A stretch of DNA of 60,141 bases from assembly GCA_031291305.1 (NCBI GenBank), contig JARLJH010000002.1:1-60141 (forward strand). Reading direction: 5' to 3'. Source of the stretch: Rhodoferax sp. (GTDB lineage: Bacteria > Pseudomonadota > Gammaproteobacteria > Burkholderiales > Burkholderiaceae_C). Both the position numbers and the translations under genes were made by a program. Numbering within the stretch: position 1 is the stretch's first letter; the number at the start of each line of letters is the position of its first letter. The notes beneath the pieces were generated by a model, which did no database searches, was not told the DNA's origin, and saw only the letters and a program-made list of their open reading frames with translations. Below are positions 17,771-27,011 of this stretch, in pieces.

Positions 17771-18932
17771 AGTCCACCAGACTCAAGCCCACACTGAGCA
17801 CCGTGCGGCGGCGGTTGTAGTCGATCAGCGAGTCGCCGTAGCCTGAGAACAGTTGCGTGTGCAGCTGCAAGCCGCCGGGTTTGCCGCTGCCGTCGGTGTC
17901 ATTCAATTTGCGCAGCCATTCGAGCTTGACCGAACCATTGGCATGTGCGCGTAGCGAGTGGCGCACAGTCAGGCCAAAGGTGTTGTTCAGGTTGGGGTTC
18001 CACATGCCCGAGATTTCGCCACGGCCAATCAGGTCACTGATTTCGGGGTTGTCGTCAGAGGATGCGTTTTCCGGGATGCGGTACCACAGCTTGCCCGTCA
18101 CCTGAAACTGCGAGCCGTTTTCCATCCCGGCCATCAGGATCGCACGGTTCCAGCTTCTGGACAGTGGCAGCGCCTGGCCGTTGGAATTGTGATTGAGTGA
18201 CAGTCCGGTGTAGCTTAGCCGCCAGTCGCCGGGCAGGTTCAGATCCGTGGGGTAGATGTAGATCAGCTCGGGTTCGTGGTCAGTGGTGCGAAACGGGCGC
18301 GACAGGTCGCCGCTGAAAATCTGCCAGTTGGATTGTTGGGTGTAACCAAACCACAAGGAGTCGCGCTTGAGCTCTTGGCCTTGCGTCAGCAGGCCCTGGG
18401 CGATTTTGGTACGAATGGAGAGCTGAATGCGCGTTTCGGTGTTGCTGTAGGCGATGGGCGAGGTGGCACGGTGGTCGGGCAGGATCGAGTCAGGTTGGGA
18501 GTTGACGCTGTCCGAGCCGATCACAGACAGACTGATGGGCTTGTAGCCGCGGATGCCAAAGGTGCCGCAGTCACTGCCAGCCTCCAGCTCCCAAAAGCGC
18601 GACAGCTCCGAAAACCGTGGGTTTTTGCAGTCATGTGCGGCGGGGGCGACCATGGTGATGACGACGGGCGTGGCTGCTGGCTGTGGCTTCGCTGGGGGCG
18701 GGGTGGTATGGGCCGCCGATTTGTTGGCTGCTACGGCGTTGGGCAGGGCATTTTGCACGCCGCCTTGACCCGCTGCCCATTGGTCAAAACACCGTAGGCG
18801 GGCCGTATCGTCACCGCTCAGGGCGCTGCATTGTTGCCAGCCGGAAGCCTGGGTATTTGTTGCATTTTGGGCGATAGCCCCCGTGGATATTGCATATACG
18901 GCTATAAATAGTGAAGCTATCAGGAGTTTCAT
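17766..18932 (-). CDS. pldA: Outer-membrane phospholipase A (PldA family)
   Basis: PldA is a calcium-dependent outer-membrane barrel that hydrolyses acyl chains of phospholipids misplaced in the outer leaflet. The diagnostic motif is SLNHNSNG...LSRSWNR, containing the active-site His and Ser; strands WRLSYTGLSL, FQVTGKLWYRIPE and FGLTVRHSLR flank it. 388 residues: longer than the E. coli enzyme because of an Ala/Pro-rich region and a Cys-containing segment after the signal peptide. The signal peptide MKLLIASLFIAVYAISTGAIA is encoded by a palindromic repeat copy. Start at 18932; the upstream in-frame extension to 19211 has no protein-like features. Confidence 0.85.
   Translation of the reverse strand: MKLLIASLFIAVYAISTGAIAQNATNTQASGWQQCSALSGDDTARLRCFDQWAAGQGGVQNALPNAVAANKSAAHTTPPPAKPQPAATPVVITMVAPAAHDCKNPRFSELSRFWELEAGSDCGTFGIRGYKPISLSVIGSDSVNSQPDSILPDHRATSPIAYSNTETRIQLSIRTKIAQGLLTQGQELKRDSLWFGYTQQSNWQIFSGDLSRPFRTTDHEPELIYIYPTDLNLPGDWRLSYTGLSLNHNSNGQALPLSRSWNRAILMAGMENGSQFQVTGKLWYRIPENASSDDNPEISDLIGRGEISGMWNPNLNNTFGLTVRHSLRAHANGSVKLEWLRKLNDTDGSGKPGGLQLHTQLFSGYGDSLIDYNRRRTVLSVGLSLVDW
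18861..18923 (-). repeat. Palindromic repeat copy 7 (signal peptide of pldA)
   Basis: One of the best copies: CTGATAGCTTCAC ... CCACGGGGGCTATCGCCC on the minus strand. It encodes LIASLFIAVYAISTGAIAQN. Confidence 0.85.
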
Positions 18933-19111
18933 TTCAGGCGGCGCTATGGTTGGATCAGCGTCGGTTGAGTCGCTGGTGTAGAGAACGGAGCACCGCATTT
19001 TGCCTTGTGGTGGGTGGCAGCTCTGCCTATCAGATGCGTGCGGTTGCTGCACGCGTGCCTCTGTCGATGTTTGCGGCTGGCGTGATGTGTGTTGTCCACC
19101 ACACAGACCCG

Positions 19112-19651
19112 CCTCAGACGCCGGGCTATCTGATGGGCAGTGGCGTCGGCTCGTTGGCAGCGGGCGCATGTTTACCATCGACAACGATGAGTGCACCTGG
19201 GAGTTGTTCAAATCGATCCCATCGCTGACCCAGTTGGGGCAGATTGTTTTTGAGGAAACTGTGTTTGCCTTCCAGCCATGGCACCGCGCGGTGGAGTTCT
19301 GGCGCTATTTACATCGGTTTTTGCTGGAGATTTTGCGCATCGAGACGCTGGCCGGTGTCAAAAGCACGATCTACAACCAGTGTGACTCGCTGGTAGTGCC
19401 GCTGCAGAGCTGGCTTCATTTTTCGGCCAGATGCAGCGCTTCAGCGGTAACGAGGCGGGTACCGGTGGCCTGGTGACCTTCAGGGACTCGAACAGCCGCT
19501 GGATACGGTGTTCACGGTGGAGTTTCCCGTGCGGGCCGCGCAAATGGCGGTGTACCAGTTGCTGGGCATCACGCGACCGATTCCTCAGGTGACACCACAC
19601 GACAAGTCGGCGCATGCCCGGTTTGAAGCATTGCTCAAGGCTTTCAAGTAA
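19112..19651 (+). pseudogene. Decayed oleate hydratase (MCRA family)
   Basis: Fragments of oleate hydratase, an FAD enzyme that hydrates unsaturated fatty acids, appear in order but in different frames. First comes GYLMGSGVGSLAAGA (FAD-binding GxGxxG region, from 19124). Next, in another frame from 19162, is GRMFTIDNDECTWELFKSIPSL, joined directly to FAFQPWHRAVEFWRYLHRF and YNQCDSLVVPLQSWL. Last, in the first frame again, is VFTVEFPVRAAQMAVYQLLG up to a stop at 19651. About 180 codons remain of an expected 550-650, with at least three internal deletions and frame changes. It lies between pldA and a dioxygenase gene. Family assignment rests on remembered conserved blocks. Confidence 0.78.
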
Positions 19652-19697
19652 TCTTGGGTGTTTTCAACAGACGCGCACCGCGCCCAAGGATGGCCTG

Positions 19698-20510
19698 ATG
19701 ACACACAGCAAACGCTTGCCCACGTATTTCATTTCCCACGGCGGTGGCCCCTGGCCGTGGATGGCTGACCAGCTGCAGAGCACTTATGGCGCGCTGGCCG
19801 CGTCACTGCAGGCCATGCCGGGCCAGTTGGGTGTGACGCCTAAGGCCGTGCTGGTGATTTCCGGCCACTGGGAAGAACCCGAGTTCACCGTCATGGCCAG
19901 CTCCAAGCCGCCGATGATTTATGACTATTACGGTTTTCCTTCGCACACTTACCAGATCCAATACACAGCACCAGGTGCGCCTGAGCTGGCAGAACGGGTG
20001 CACCAACTGATCCAGGGGGCTGGGTTGACGGCGCGGCTGGACCCGCAGCGCGGTTTCGATCACGGCACCTTCACACCGCTGGCGGTGATCTACCCGAACG
20101 CGGATGTGCCGGTGCTGCAACTGTCGATGCATGTGGGGTATGACCCGCAGCAGCACATTGCGCTTGGGCGGGCGCTGGCGCCGTTGCGCGACGAAGGGGT
20201 GCTGATCCTCGGCAGTGGTCTGAGCTACCACAACCTGCGCCAATTCGGGCCCGCCGCACGGGCGCCGTCTGCTGCTTTTGACCAGTGGCTGCAGCAGACG
20301 CTGGTGATGTCCAGCCCGCAGGAGCGCATTCAACGTCTGCTGGGTTGGGAGGCTGCGCCTGCTGCGCGCGCTGCCCACCCGCAGGAAGACCATCTGCTGC
20401 CGCTGATGGTGGCGGTCGGTGCTGCGGGTGATGAGCCCGGCCGCTGCGTCTATCACCAGGATGATTTTTTTGGTGGTATCACCGTCTCCAGCTTCATGTT
20501 TGGTGAGTGA
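19698..20510 (+). CDS. LigB/DODA-type extradiol dioxygenase
   Basis: About 270 residues, a class III extradiol ring-opening dioxygenase of the 4,5-DOPA dioxygenase/YgiD type. Visible are FISHGGGPWPW at the N terminus, VISGHWEEPEFTV, FDHGTFTPLAVIYP and LGSGLSYHNLRQF, whose histidines fit the Fe/Zn and acid-base residues of the family. These enzymes cleave catechol-like substrates; the real substrate here is unknown. The ATG at 19698 has AAGGA about 10 bases upstream. It stands alone after the oleate hydratase remnant. Confidence 0.88.
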   Translation: MTHSKRLPTYFISHGGGPWPWMADQLQSTYGALAASLQAMPGQLGVTPKAVLVISGHWEEPEFTVMASSKPPMIYDYYGFPSHTYQIQYTAPGAPELAERVHQLIQGAGLTARLDPQRGFDHGTFTPLAVIYPNADVPVLQLSMHVGYDPQQHIALGRALAPLRDEGVLILGSGLSYHNLRQFGPAARAPSAAFDQWLQQTLVMSSPQERIQRLLGWEAAPAARAAHPQEDHLLPLMVAVGAAGDEPGRCVYHQDDFFGGITVSSFMFGE

Positions 20511-20587
20511 TCGGCAGGGTTCGCTGACCATCGTGGCAAGCCAGCTTTGCCGCACAGGGGCGGTGCAGTGCTTAAAGGTTCTGTAAG

Positions 20588-20637
20588 AGTTTTTGCCTCT
20601 ACCTTATAAACAAACGGCTAGCCGCTATGGTATTTGC
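20588..20637 (+). repeat. Palindromic repeat copy 8
   Basis: TTTTTGCCTCTACC TTATAAAC ... GGCTAGCCGCTATGG in the intergenic region after the dioxygenase gene; worn. Confidence 0.5.
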
Positions 20638-21002
20638 ATTGGCTTTGTGTTGGGTTGATCAGTCCAACGGGCGTGGGCTGGTGCACGACAGCTGCCTGAC
20701 CTTGATGCACCGAGCAGCAGGTGGTGCTTGGAGTCAGTGGTTAGGGTCGGGTTCAGGCTGGCTGCGGTGTAGAGATTTGCGATTTGCCTTCCCCAGAGCG
20801 GACGTTGATAGCAGCAGAGCCATAGACTGATGCTGTGAATCCCCAGTTTTTGACGGCTATTGATCCTTTGACAGTCGGCTCGCTCGCTTTGTCAACTGGG
20901 GATAGCGTTGTGTCGCTCTTAAGAAGTTCGTCCGTGGGTAACCCCAGCGGTTTTTTTGCCCGCAAATGTTCAACATTGGGTTTTTGAAAAAAGGAACCCG
21001 AT
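20638..21002. other. Non-coding or decayed stretch
   Basis: No gene could be supported. The plus strand from about 20759 to 20994 has a protein-like frame (GVEICDLPSPERT... then NPQFLTAIDPLTVGSLALST) broken by a TAG at 20826-20828; the minus strand has an uninterrupted 91-codon frame over the same bases with no ribosome site. It could be a decayed gene, but no family was recognised. Confidence 0.3.
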
Positions 21003-21218
21003 ATGAATACAGACACTGACATCATCACCTACTTCGCCCGAGTCTTGATAGACACTGGCGCAAAGCACATATATATCGTTACGTCTAGCGATGGAATTTC
21101 AATAATCGAATTTGAGGACTTGCAATCGAAAATGCTTCTGCTCTGTCCTTCAATTGACTTGCATAGATTGCGTATGCCAGTTTCATCTCACAGCACGGAC
21201 GGTTCACTTCTCCGTTAA
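21003..21218 (+). CDS. Small hypothetical protein
   Basis: 71 codons starting MNTDTDIITYFARVLIDTG. AAAAAAGGAACCCGAT upstream gives a good ribosome site. The first half alternates like a compact alpha/beta fold (AKHIYIVTSSDGISIIEFEDL). The stop codon lies inside a perfect 10-bp hairpin. AT content is higher than in neighbouring genes, which suggests a different origin. No family was recognised; it may be a short surviving piece of a larger gene. Confidence 0.45.
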   Translation: MNTDTDIITYFARVLIDTGAKHIYIVTSSDGISIIEFEDLQSKMLLLCPSIDLHRLRMPVSSHSTDGSLLR

Positions 21219-21235
21219 GGCTCACGCCTTAACGG
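21212..21235 (+). terminator. Perfect hairpin at the end of the small ORF
   Basis: CCGTTAAGGC and GCCTTAACGG pair perfectly over 10 bp around the loop TCAC. It includes the stop codon of the preceding ORF. No T tract follows, so it could instead be a protein-binding site or an RNA processing structure. Confidence 0.5.
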
Positions 21236-21580
21236 CGGCACACTTATCTACGTCCCGGAAGTCTGGCTATCTAAAGGATAGTTAGACATTCATCACAATG
21301 AGCTTTGCTATCAAGATAGCTATCAATCGCCAACGCCCGGAAATCGCTGCTGACCCATCAGATGAGGCCCGCTGAATTCGGGCTTCCCTGTTCGCGCTCC
21401 AACAGCGCTAGTCAGCTGGGGATGGGCTGGGGCGGCGGCCGATTTCTGGGCCTTTGACAGTATGAGGCCGACGCCCCAACCCATCTCCTGCCACCCACAG
21501 ACGGTGAGAACCCAGAACAAAGTGCCATGGCTTGATCTCTGCTTCGCAACCGCAGACAACGATGCAAGCTCAAAGAATTG
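21236..21580. other. Intergenic stretch with a partial repeat
   Basis: Holds a partial palindromic repeat (TGCTATCAAGATAGCTATCAA near 21307-21327). A 104-codon minus-strand frame (21323-21637) starts inside repeat copy 10 and has no ribosome site; no family was recognised and it is not called. Confidence 0.3.
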
Positions 21581-21632
21581 TTGGTCTTCAGCCCCTATGA
21601 ATAAAGGGCATATAGCTATTGTTTTTGAATAA
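21581..21632 (+). repeat. Palindromic repeat copy 10
   Basis: TTCAGCCCCTATGAATAAAG then ATATAGCTATTG, just beyond the stop of the ABC permease gene. Confidence 0.6.
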
Positions 21633-21633
21633 C

Positions 21634-22785
21634 TCAAACCTGCGTCTGTGTCACCGAGCTACGAAATCTCAGCAGCGCCGCGACAAAAAACACACTGCCC
21701 ACACCCAGCATACACAGCATGTCGGCCCACACCACGCCCAGCCCGGCGCCGCGGTACAGAATGGCCTGCGCCAGCCGCACAAAGTAGGTGGTGGGCGCGG
21801 CCAGCATCAGGTTTTGCACCAGTTCGGGCATGCTTTCACGCGGAGTCACACCGCCCGAGAGCAACTGCAGCGGGATGATGGTCAGGATGATCAGCAACCC
21901 CAGCTGCGGCATGGAGCGCGCCAAGGTGCCCAGGTAGATGCCGATCGAAGCCGCCGCAAACAGGTACAACGCAGCAGCACCCACAAACAGCGGCACCGAC
22001 CCGGCAATCGGCACCTTGAGCACCAGCTGCACCACCACTGTCATCGCAAAAATCACCCCCAGCAGCACCGCCAGCCCGTTGGCCCAGATCTTGGCCAGCA
22101 TGATCTCGTAAGGTGCCAGCGGCATCACCAGCAAATGCTCGATGGTGCCGTGTTCACGTTCACGGATCAGCGCGGCACCCACCAGGATGATGGTCAGCAT
22201 GGTGACGTTGCTGATCACCTCCATCACCCCGCCAAACCATTTGCCGTTCAGGTTCGGGTTAAAACGCACGCGGGTCACCAGCTGGATCGGCTGCGCGGTA
22301 CTGTCACGCTTGCCGGTCAAAAACTCGGTGATTTCGGCGCTGGCAATCGACTGGATGTAACTCGCCCCGATGAAGGATTGGCTCATGTTGGTGGCGTCGA
22401 TGTTGAGCTGCACCTCGGGCTGGCGCCCGGCCACCAGATCGTGCTGGAAGTTGGCCGGAATGATCAGGGTGAAGGAATACTGGCCTTTGTCCATCACCGG
22501 GTCCAGCTCGTTCAAGCTCATCAGCTGTGGCAGCTTGAAGTAGGGCGGGTAGAGCGCGTCGACCAGGCGGCGCGATAGCGGTGACTGGTCTTCATCCACC
22601 ACCGCCACCGGCGCGTTGTGCAACTCGGTCGAGGTGGCGGTGGATGCCACATAAATGCCGCCGGAAAAAGCCCAGATGATCAGCACCAGCAGCACCTTGT
22701 CCGCCACCAGACTGCGCAGCTCTTTCAGCCCCAAGCGGTAGATGTTGGACAGGCTGGCGACAAATCGATTGGCGGCCATGGTCAC
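21634..22785 (-). CDS. ABC-2 type exporter permease (YhhJ/YbhR-like)
   Basis: 383 residues. One N-terminal membrane segment is followed by a large extracytoplasmic domain (residues about 45-185) and five C-terminal membrane segments, the layout of ABC-2 permeases of the drug/lipid export type. [17 protein letters not shown] is the typical ABC2 coupling motif and [14 protein letters not shown] another family block. It is the last gene of a three-gene exporter operon and overlaps the upstream ATPase gene by 4 bp. Substrate unknown. Confidence 0.88.
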   Translation of the reverse strand: MTMAANRFVASLSNIYRLGLKELRSLVADKVLLVLIIWAFSGGIYVASTATSTELHNAPVAVVDEDQSPLSRRLVDALYPPYFKLPQLMSLNELDPVMDKGQYSFTLIIPANFQHDLVAGRQPEVQLNIDATNMSQSFIGASYIQSIASAEITEFLTGKRDSTAQPIQLVTRVRFNPNLNGKWFGGVMEVISNVTMLTIILVGAALIREREHGTIEHLLVMPLAPYEIMLAKIWANGLAVLLGVIFAMTVVVQLVLKVPIAGSVPLFVGAAALYLFAAASIGIYLGTLARSMPQLGLLIILTIIPLQLLSGGVTPRESMPELVQNLMLAAPTTYFVRLAQAILYRGAGLGVVWADMLCMLGVGSVFFVAALLRFRSSVTQTQV

Positions 22786-25616
22786 TTCTCCTGCTTGCGC
22801 AGCAGCACCAGGCTCAGCAAGGTGAGCACCGGAATGAAAGCTGCTAGCGCCAGGAACTGGCCCAGCAAGTCACCAAACGCCAGCGCCTTGGTGAACACCC
22901 CGCGGCAAATGACCAAGAAGTAGGTCGCCGGGAAAAACTGCCCGATCCAGTACCCCAGGCCTTCGAGCGAGCTCACTGGGGTGGTTAGCCCGGCGAACTG
23001 CACCGTGGGCAACATGGTCAGCAAGGCAGTGCCAAACAGCGCGGCAATCTGGGTGTGGGTGAAGGTGGAAATCAGCAGCCCGATACCTGTGGTGGCGGTC
23101 ACATACAGCAGCGCGCCAAAGCTGAGAGCCAGCACACTGCCCTTGACTGGCACCCCAAACACCAGCACCGCCTGCAGCAGCAGCAAAAAGAAGCTGACCA
23201 TCGACATGGCAATGTAGGGCAACTGCTTGCCCACCAGAAACTCCAGCCGACTCACCGGCGTGACATACAGGTTGGTGATGGATCCCAGCTCTTTTTCACG
23301 CACCACACCCAGCGCCATCAGGATCGCTGGAATGAAGATCAGCAGCAGTGGAATCACCGCGGGCACCATGGCATAGATGCTTTTGAAGTCCTGGTTGTAG
23401 CGGTAGCGTGTCTCCAGCGTGGCCGCCTGCACCGGCTCGGTACCAGTCACCTCAGTGATCAGTTGAGTCACATACTGGTAGTGCAGGCCCTGCACATAGC
23501 CGCGGATGGTTTCACCACGAAATGGCATGGCGCCGTCGATCCAGACACCCACTTCAGGCTGGCGCCCAAGCCGCAGGTCACGCCCAAAGCCCGCTGGCAA
23601 CTCAACGGCCAAGGACAGTTCGTCGCGGCGCATGCGCTGGTTAATGTCGTCACCGCTGGTGAGGGCGGGCTGCTGGATGAAGTAGCGCGACCCGGCAATG
23701 TTTTGCACATAGGCCCGGCTCTCGGGCGACTGGTCGCGGTCGAGCACTGCAAAACGCAGGCCCTCGACATCCAGCGAGATGCCGTAACCCAGCACAAACA
23801 TCAGCAACACCGAGCCCAGGAGGGCAAAAGTCAGGCGGATCGGGTCGCGGCGCAACTCCAAAAACTCGCGGTAGGCGTAACCGAGCAGGCGGCGCGGGCT
23901 AAAAGCGGTGTGGGATGGGTCGCCCCGTGTTTGGGTGGGTGCTCTTGTTTTTGCATCACTTACCCTAGTATCTAACTGGGCTGAAGTGGCTTTTGATATA
24001 TCAGTGGTGGGCTGGGTATCACCCGCCGCGGCTGGGGTGGCCTTTGATGGCGGTGCGGCACCAGCAGGTGCGATGCCGCTGGCTTCTTCGAGGTAGCTGA
24101 TAAATGCGTCTTCCAGCGTGGCAGCGCCGCGTGCCAGCCGCAAGGATTGCGGCGTGTCGCTGGCCAGCACGCGCCCGGCGTGCATCAGCGAGATGCGGTC
24201 ACAACGCTCGGCCTCGTTCATGAAGTGGGTCGAGATAAAGATGGTGACACCCTGGCTGCGCGACAACTCGGCCAGCAGCTCCCAGAACTGGTCGCGTGCA
24301 ATCGGGTCGACGCCTGAGGTAGGTTCATCCAGAATCAGCAGCTTGGGCGCGTGCACCACCGCCACCGCGAGCGACAGGCGCTGGCGGATGCCCAGCGGCA
24401 GCCCGGCGGCGGGTTCATCCAGATAGGCATCGAGTGAAAAACGCTTCACCAGCTCATCGAGCCGCGGGCCAATGGACTCGGGCGGCAAATGGAACAGTCG
24501 GGCATGTAAATCCAGGTTTTGCCGGACCGTGAGTTCACCGTAGAGCGAGAACGCCTGCGACATGTAGCCCACCTGCTTGCGGGTGTCCAGATCGCGTGTG
24601 TCCACCACCTTGCCAAACAGTGTGGCCTGGCCTTCGGTGGGCGGTAGCAAGCCGGTGAGCATCTTCATGGTGGTGGTCTTGCCACAACCGTTGGAGCCCA
24701 GAAAACCAAAAATCTCACCGCGTTCGATGCGAAAACTCACATCGTTTACCGCGGTGAAGTCGCCAAAACGCTGCGTCAGGTGGCTGGCTTCAATCGCGGG
24801 CGGGTCGCTGCTGGGTTGGCGCGGTGGCATCACCAGGGTGTGGTGAGCGTTGCGCTGTTCAGCTGGCAACAAAGCGATGAAGGCGCCTTCGAGCGTGCTT
24901 TCACCGGTTTTGGCCAACAACGCTGCAGTTGTACCGGTGCCTAGCACCCGCCCGGCGTCCATCGCCACCAGCCAGTCAAAACGCGCCGCTTCTTCCATGT
25001 AGGCGGTGGCTACCACCACACTCATGCCGGGGCGGCGCGCGCGGATGTTATCGATCAACTCCCAGAACTGGCGGCGTGACAGCGGGTCCACCCCGGTGGT
25101 GGGTTCGTCCAGGATCAGTAGGTCGGGGTCGTGGATCAGTGCGCAGCACAGGCCGAGCTTTTGTTTCATGCCACCCGAGAGTTTGGCCGCTGGCCGATCG
25201 CGAAACGGTGTCAGCCCGGTGCTGGCCAGCAGCTCAGCAATGCGGGTGGCGCGTTCAACCGCGTTTTGTCCGAACAGGCGGCCAAAAAAGTCGACGTTCT
25301 CAAACACCGACAGCGTGGGGTAAAGGTTTTTGCCCAGGCCTTGCGGCATGTAGGCAATACGTGGCTGGGTCAGGTTGCGCTGCTGGCGGTCTGCCATGTC
25401 GGCACCCAGGGCGATCACCTGGCCAGTCTGGATTTCACGCGCACCGGCCAGCAGTGCCAGCAGGGTGGATTTACCGACACCGTCGGGGCCAATCAGGCCA
25501 ACCATGCAACTCGCAGGCAGCTCCAGGGTGATCTGGTCCAGCGCCAGCACCTTGCCGTAACGCTGGGTCACGCCACGCAGGCTGGCGATGCTGCTCGTGG
25601 GTGCGGTGGTGTTCAC
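22782..25616 (-). CDS. ABC transporter with two ATPase domains fused to an ABC-2 permease (RbbA/YhiH-like)
   Basis: 944 residues. ATPase domain 1 has [28 protein letters not shown] and [12 protein letters not shown]; domain 2 has [13 protein letters not shown], the family's [11 protein letters not shown] in place of the usual LSGGQ, and [12 protein letters not shown]. An ABC-2 permease half follows from about residue 580 with [16 protein letters not shown]. This is the architecture of RbbA-type proteins. The linker between ATPase 2 and the permease (residues about 525-570) is low-complexity and includes a palindromic repeat copy. 4-bp overlap with the permease gene downstream and 6 bp after the HlyD-like gene; together they form an efflux pump of unknown substrate. 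Confidence 0.9.
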   Translation of the reverse strand: MNTTAPTSSIASLRGVTQRYGKVLALDQITLELPASCMVGLIGPDGVGKSTLLALLAGAREIQTGQVIALGADMADRQQRNLTQPRIAYMPQGLGKNLYPTLSVFENVDFFGRLFGQNAVERATRIAELLASTGLTPFRDRPAAKLSGGMKQKLGLCCALIHDPDLLILDEPTTGVDPLSRRQFWELIDNIRARRPGMSVVVATAYMEEAARFDWLVAMDAGRVLGTGTTAALLAKTGESTLEGAFIALLPAEQRNAHHTLVMPPRQPSSDPPAIEASHLTQRFGDFTAVNDVSFRIERGEIFGFLGSNGCGKTTTMKMLTGLLPPTEGQATLFGKVVDTRDLDTRKQVGYMSQAFSLYGELTVRQNLDLHARLFHLPPESIGPRLDELVKRFSLDAYLDEPAAGLPLGIRQRLSLAVAVVHAPKLLILDEPTSGVDPIARDQFWELLAELSRSQGVTIFISTHFMNEAERCDRISLMHAGRVLASDTPQSLRLARGAATLEDAFISYLEEASGIAPAGAAPPSKATPAAAGDTQPTTDISKATSAQLDTRVSDAKTRAPTQTRGDPSHTAFSPRRLLGYAYREFLELRRDPIRLTFALLGSVLLMFVLGYGISLDVEGLRFAVLDRDQSPESRAYVQNIAGSRYFIQQPALTSGDDINQRMRRDELSLAVELPAGFGRDLRLGRQPEVGVWIDGAMPFRGETIRGYVQGLHYQYVTQLITEVTGTEPVQAATLETRYRYNQDFKSIYAMVPAVIPLLLIFIPAILMALGVVREKELGSITNLYVTPVSRLEFLVGKQLPYIAMSMVSFFLLLLQAVLVFGVPVKGSVLALSFGALLYVTATTGIGLLISTFTHTQIAALFGTALLTMLPTVQFAGLTTPVSSLEGLGYWIGQFFPATYFLVICRGVFTKALAFGDLLGQFLALAAFIPVLTLLSLVLLRKQEK
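23957..24005 (-). repeat. Palindromic repeat copy 11 (linker of the ABC fusion)
   Basis: On the minus strand TATCAAAAGCCACTTCAGCCC followed by GGGTAAGTGATGC, which aligns with the copy in priA. Read in frame as part of a disordered linker. Confidence 0.55.
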
Positions 25617-25622
25617 GACGGA

Positions 25623-26594
25623 CTACCGTAGTTGTAAATTCTTCGGCCAGGGTACTTGAGGGGCGGTTTGCACATAGGCCAGCCCCGGCATGCCACCTTT
25701 GGTGATTTGTTCATGCTGGGCCAGCCAGGTGGCATCCACCTTGACCTTGACACGGAACATCAGTTTTTCACGCTCGCTGCGGGTCTCCACCTCTTTGGGT
25801 GTGAACTGGGCGCGTGGCGCCACAAAACTCACGGTGGCGGGCAGCACCTGATCGGGCAAAGCGTCCAGCAGAATACGCGCGGGGCTGCCAATGGTCACTT
25901 TGCCCGCGTCGGCTGCGGGCAAGAAGATGGTCATCGACACATCCGTCATGTCGAGCAGGGTCAACAGCTTGGACCCGGCTGCCAACACCTCGCCCGGCTC
26001 GGCCAGACGGTAGAGCACCCGCCCGGTGATCGGCGCCTTGAGGGTGGTGTCGTTGACGGTGGCGCTCAGGCTCTCGCCGTGCGCAATCGCGGCCTGGGTG
26101 GCGGCCTCGGCTTCGGCCACCTGCGTGTGCGCGGCGGACAGACTCGCGTCCGCCCCTTGCTGGGTATTGCGGTCACGGTCTAGTGTGGCACCGCTGATGA
26201 ACCCTCTTTGCACCAGTTCCTGCGAGCGTTGCAGCGTGATATGCGCCAGGGTCACATCCGATTCGGCTTTGCGCACCCCGGCTTGCGCTGCGCGCGTGGC
26301 TTGCTGGGCTTGGCGCACCTGAGCCTGGGCGGCGCGCAGCTGGGCGGCAATGTCATCCGCATCAAGCGTGGCCACAGCCTGACCCTGGGCCACCTTGTCA
26401 CCTTCATGCGGGATCAGGCTAGCCAGTCGCCCACCGACCTTGGTGGCTACATCCACCTCGGTGGCCTCCAGCCGACCGTTTCCAAAAGCCAGCCCCTGTG
26501 GCAGCTCAGGCGCACGCAACTGCCAGAGGGCAAAACCGCCGCCCAAAGCAGCCACCAGCACCAACGCAATGAAAATCTTTGACTTGGTAGTCAT
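25623..26594 (-). CDS. HlyD-family membrane fusion protein (YhiI-like)
   Basis: 323 residues: one N-terminal membrane segment (IFIALVLVAALGGGFALWQL), a biotinyl-lipoyl half (EATEVDVATKVGGRLASLIPHEGDKVAQGQAVATLD), a helical hairpin of about 100 residues rich in Ala/Gln, the second lipoyl half (TLKAPITGRVLYRLAEPGEVLAAG) and a beta barrel. It joins an inner-membrane ABC pump to an outer-membrane channel, which is not encoded here. First gene of the exporter operon. Confidence 0.9.
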   Translation of the reverse strand: MTTKSKIFIALVLVAALGGGFALWQLRAPELPQGLAFGNGRLEATEVDVATKVGGRLASLIPHEGDKVAQGQAVATLDADDIAAQLRAAQAQVRQAQQATRAAQAGVRKAESDVTLAHITLQRSQELVQRGFISGATLDRDRNTQQGADASLSAAHTQVAEAEAATQAAIAHGESLSATVNDTTLKAPITGRVLYRLAEPGEVLAAGSKLLTLLDMTDVSMTIFLPAADAGKVTIGSPARILLDALPDQVLPATVSFVAPRAQFTPKEVETRSEREKLMFRVKVKVDATWLAQHEQITKGGMPGLAYVQTAPQVPWPKNLQLR

Positions 26595-26665
26595 GGTACT
26601 TTTTATATGAGCCCGAAGTGGGAATTATCAAGCCCACAAAAACCACGGATTGCAAAAGGTTTAAA

Positions 26666-26933
26666 TCACTGTGTTCGTTCATGAAGGGTTTCGCAGCGGA
26701 TGCAGCGCAGGGTCTGCGGCTCCAGTTGCAGGCGCTCGAAAGCGATGGGCATGTGGCAATTCACACACAGACCGTAGTCAGCACTGTGGAAGCGCAGCAG
26801 GGCTTGTGTGACTGCCGTGAATTCGCGGCTGTCGATGTCTGCCACTTTGTTGCTCCAGAGATGCCAAGTGTCGTTGCAAGATATCCACCAGGATGCCGCG
26901 TTGCAGCGTGGAAAGGGGTTGGGTTTGTGACAT
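26666..26933 (-). pseudogene. Frameshifted short DksA/TraR-type zinc-finger protein
   Basis: The C-terminal part has the four-cysteine DksA finger (YGLCVNCHMPIAFERLQLEP then RCIRCE) preceded by DIDSREFTAVTQAL. The N-terminal part MSQTQPLSTLQRGILVDILQ is in another frame, starting at an ATG at 26933; the frames meet near 26842-26852, so one base is gained or lost there. DksA-like proteins bind RNA polymerase through the secondary channel. The reading frame from 26968 has an implausible N terminus. The remaining length (about 88 codons) is also short for this family, so an internal deletion is likely as well. Confidence 0.7.
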
Positions 26934-27011
26934 GGTGGTGAGCTGAATGTGGTGTAGACCCCTAACATCAGTCGGGTCGCAGCACGTGGTCTGTTCGTTA
27001 CTACACGGAGA

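Noticed and set aside
21323-21637. 104-codon minus-strand gene after the ABC operon
   Set aside because: It starts inside a repeat copy, has no ribosome site, and no family was recognised; left uncalled.
21619-22578. 319-codon plus-strand frame opposite the ABC permease
   Set aside because: Gln/His-rich antisense artefact; the opposite strand is a clear permease.
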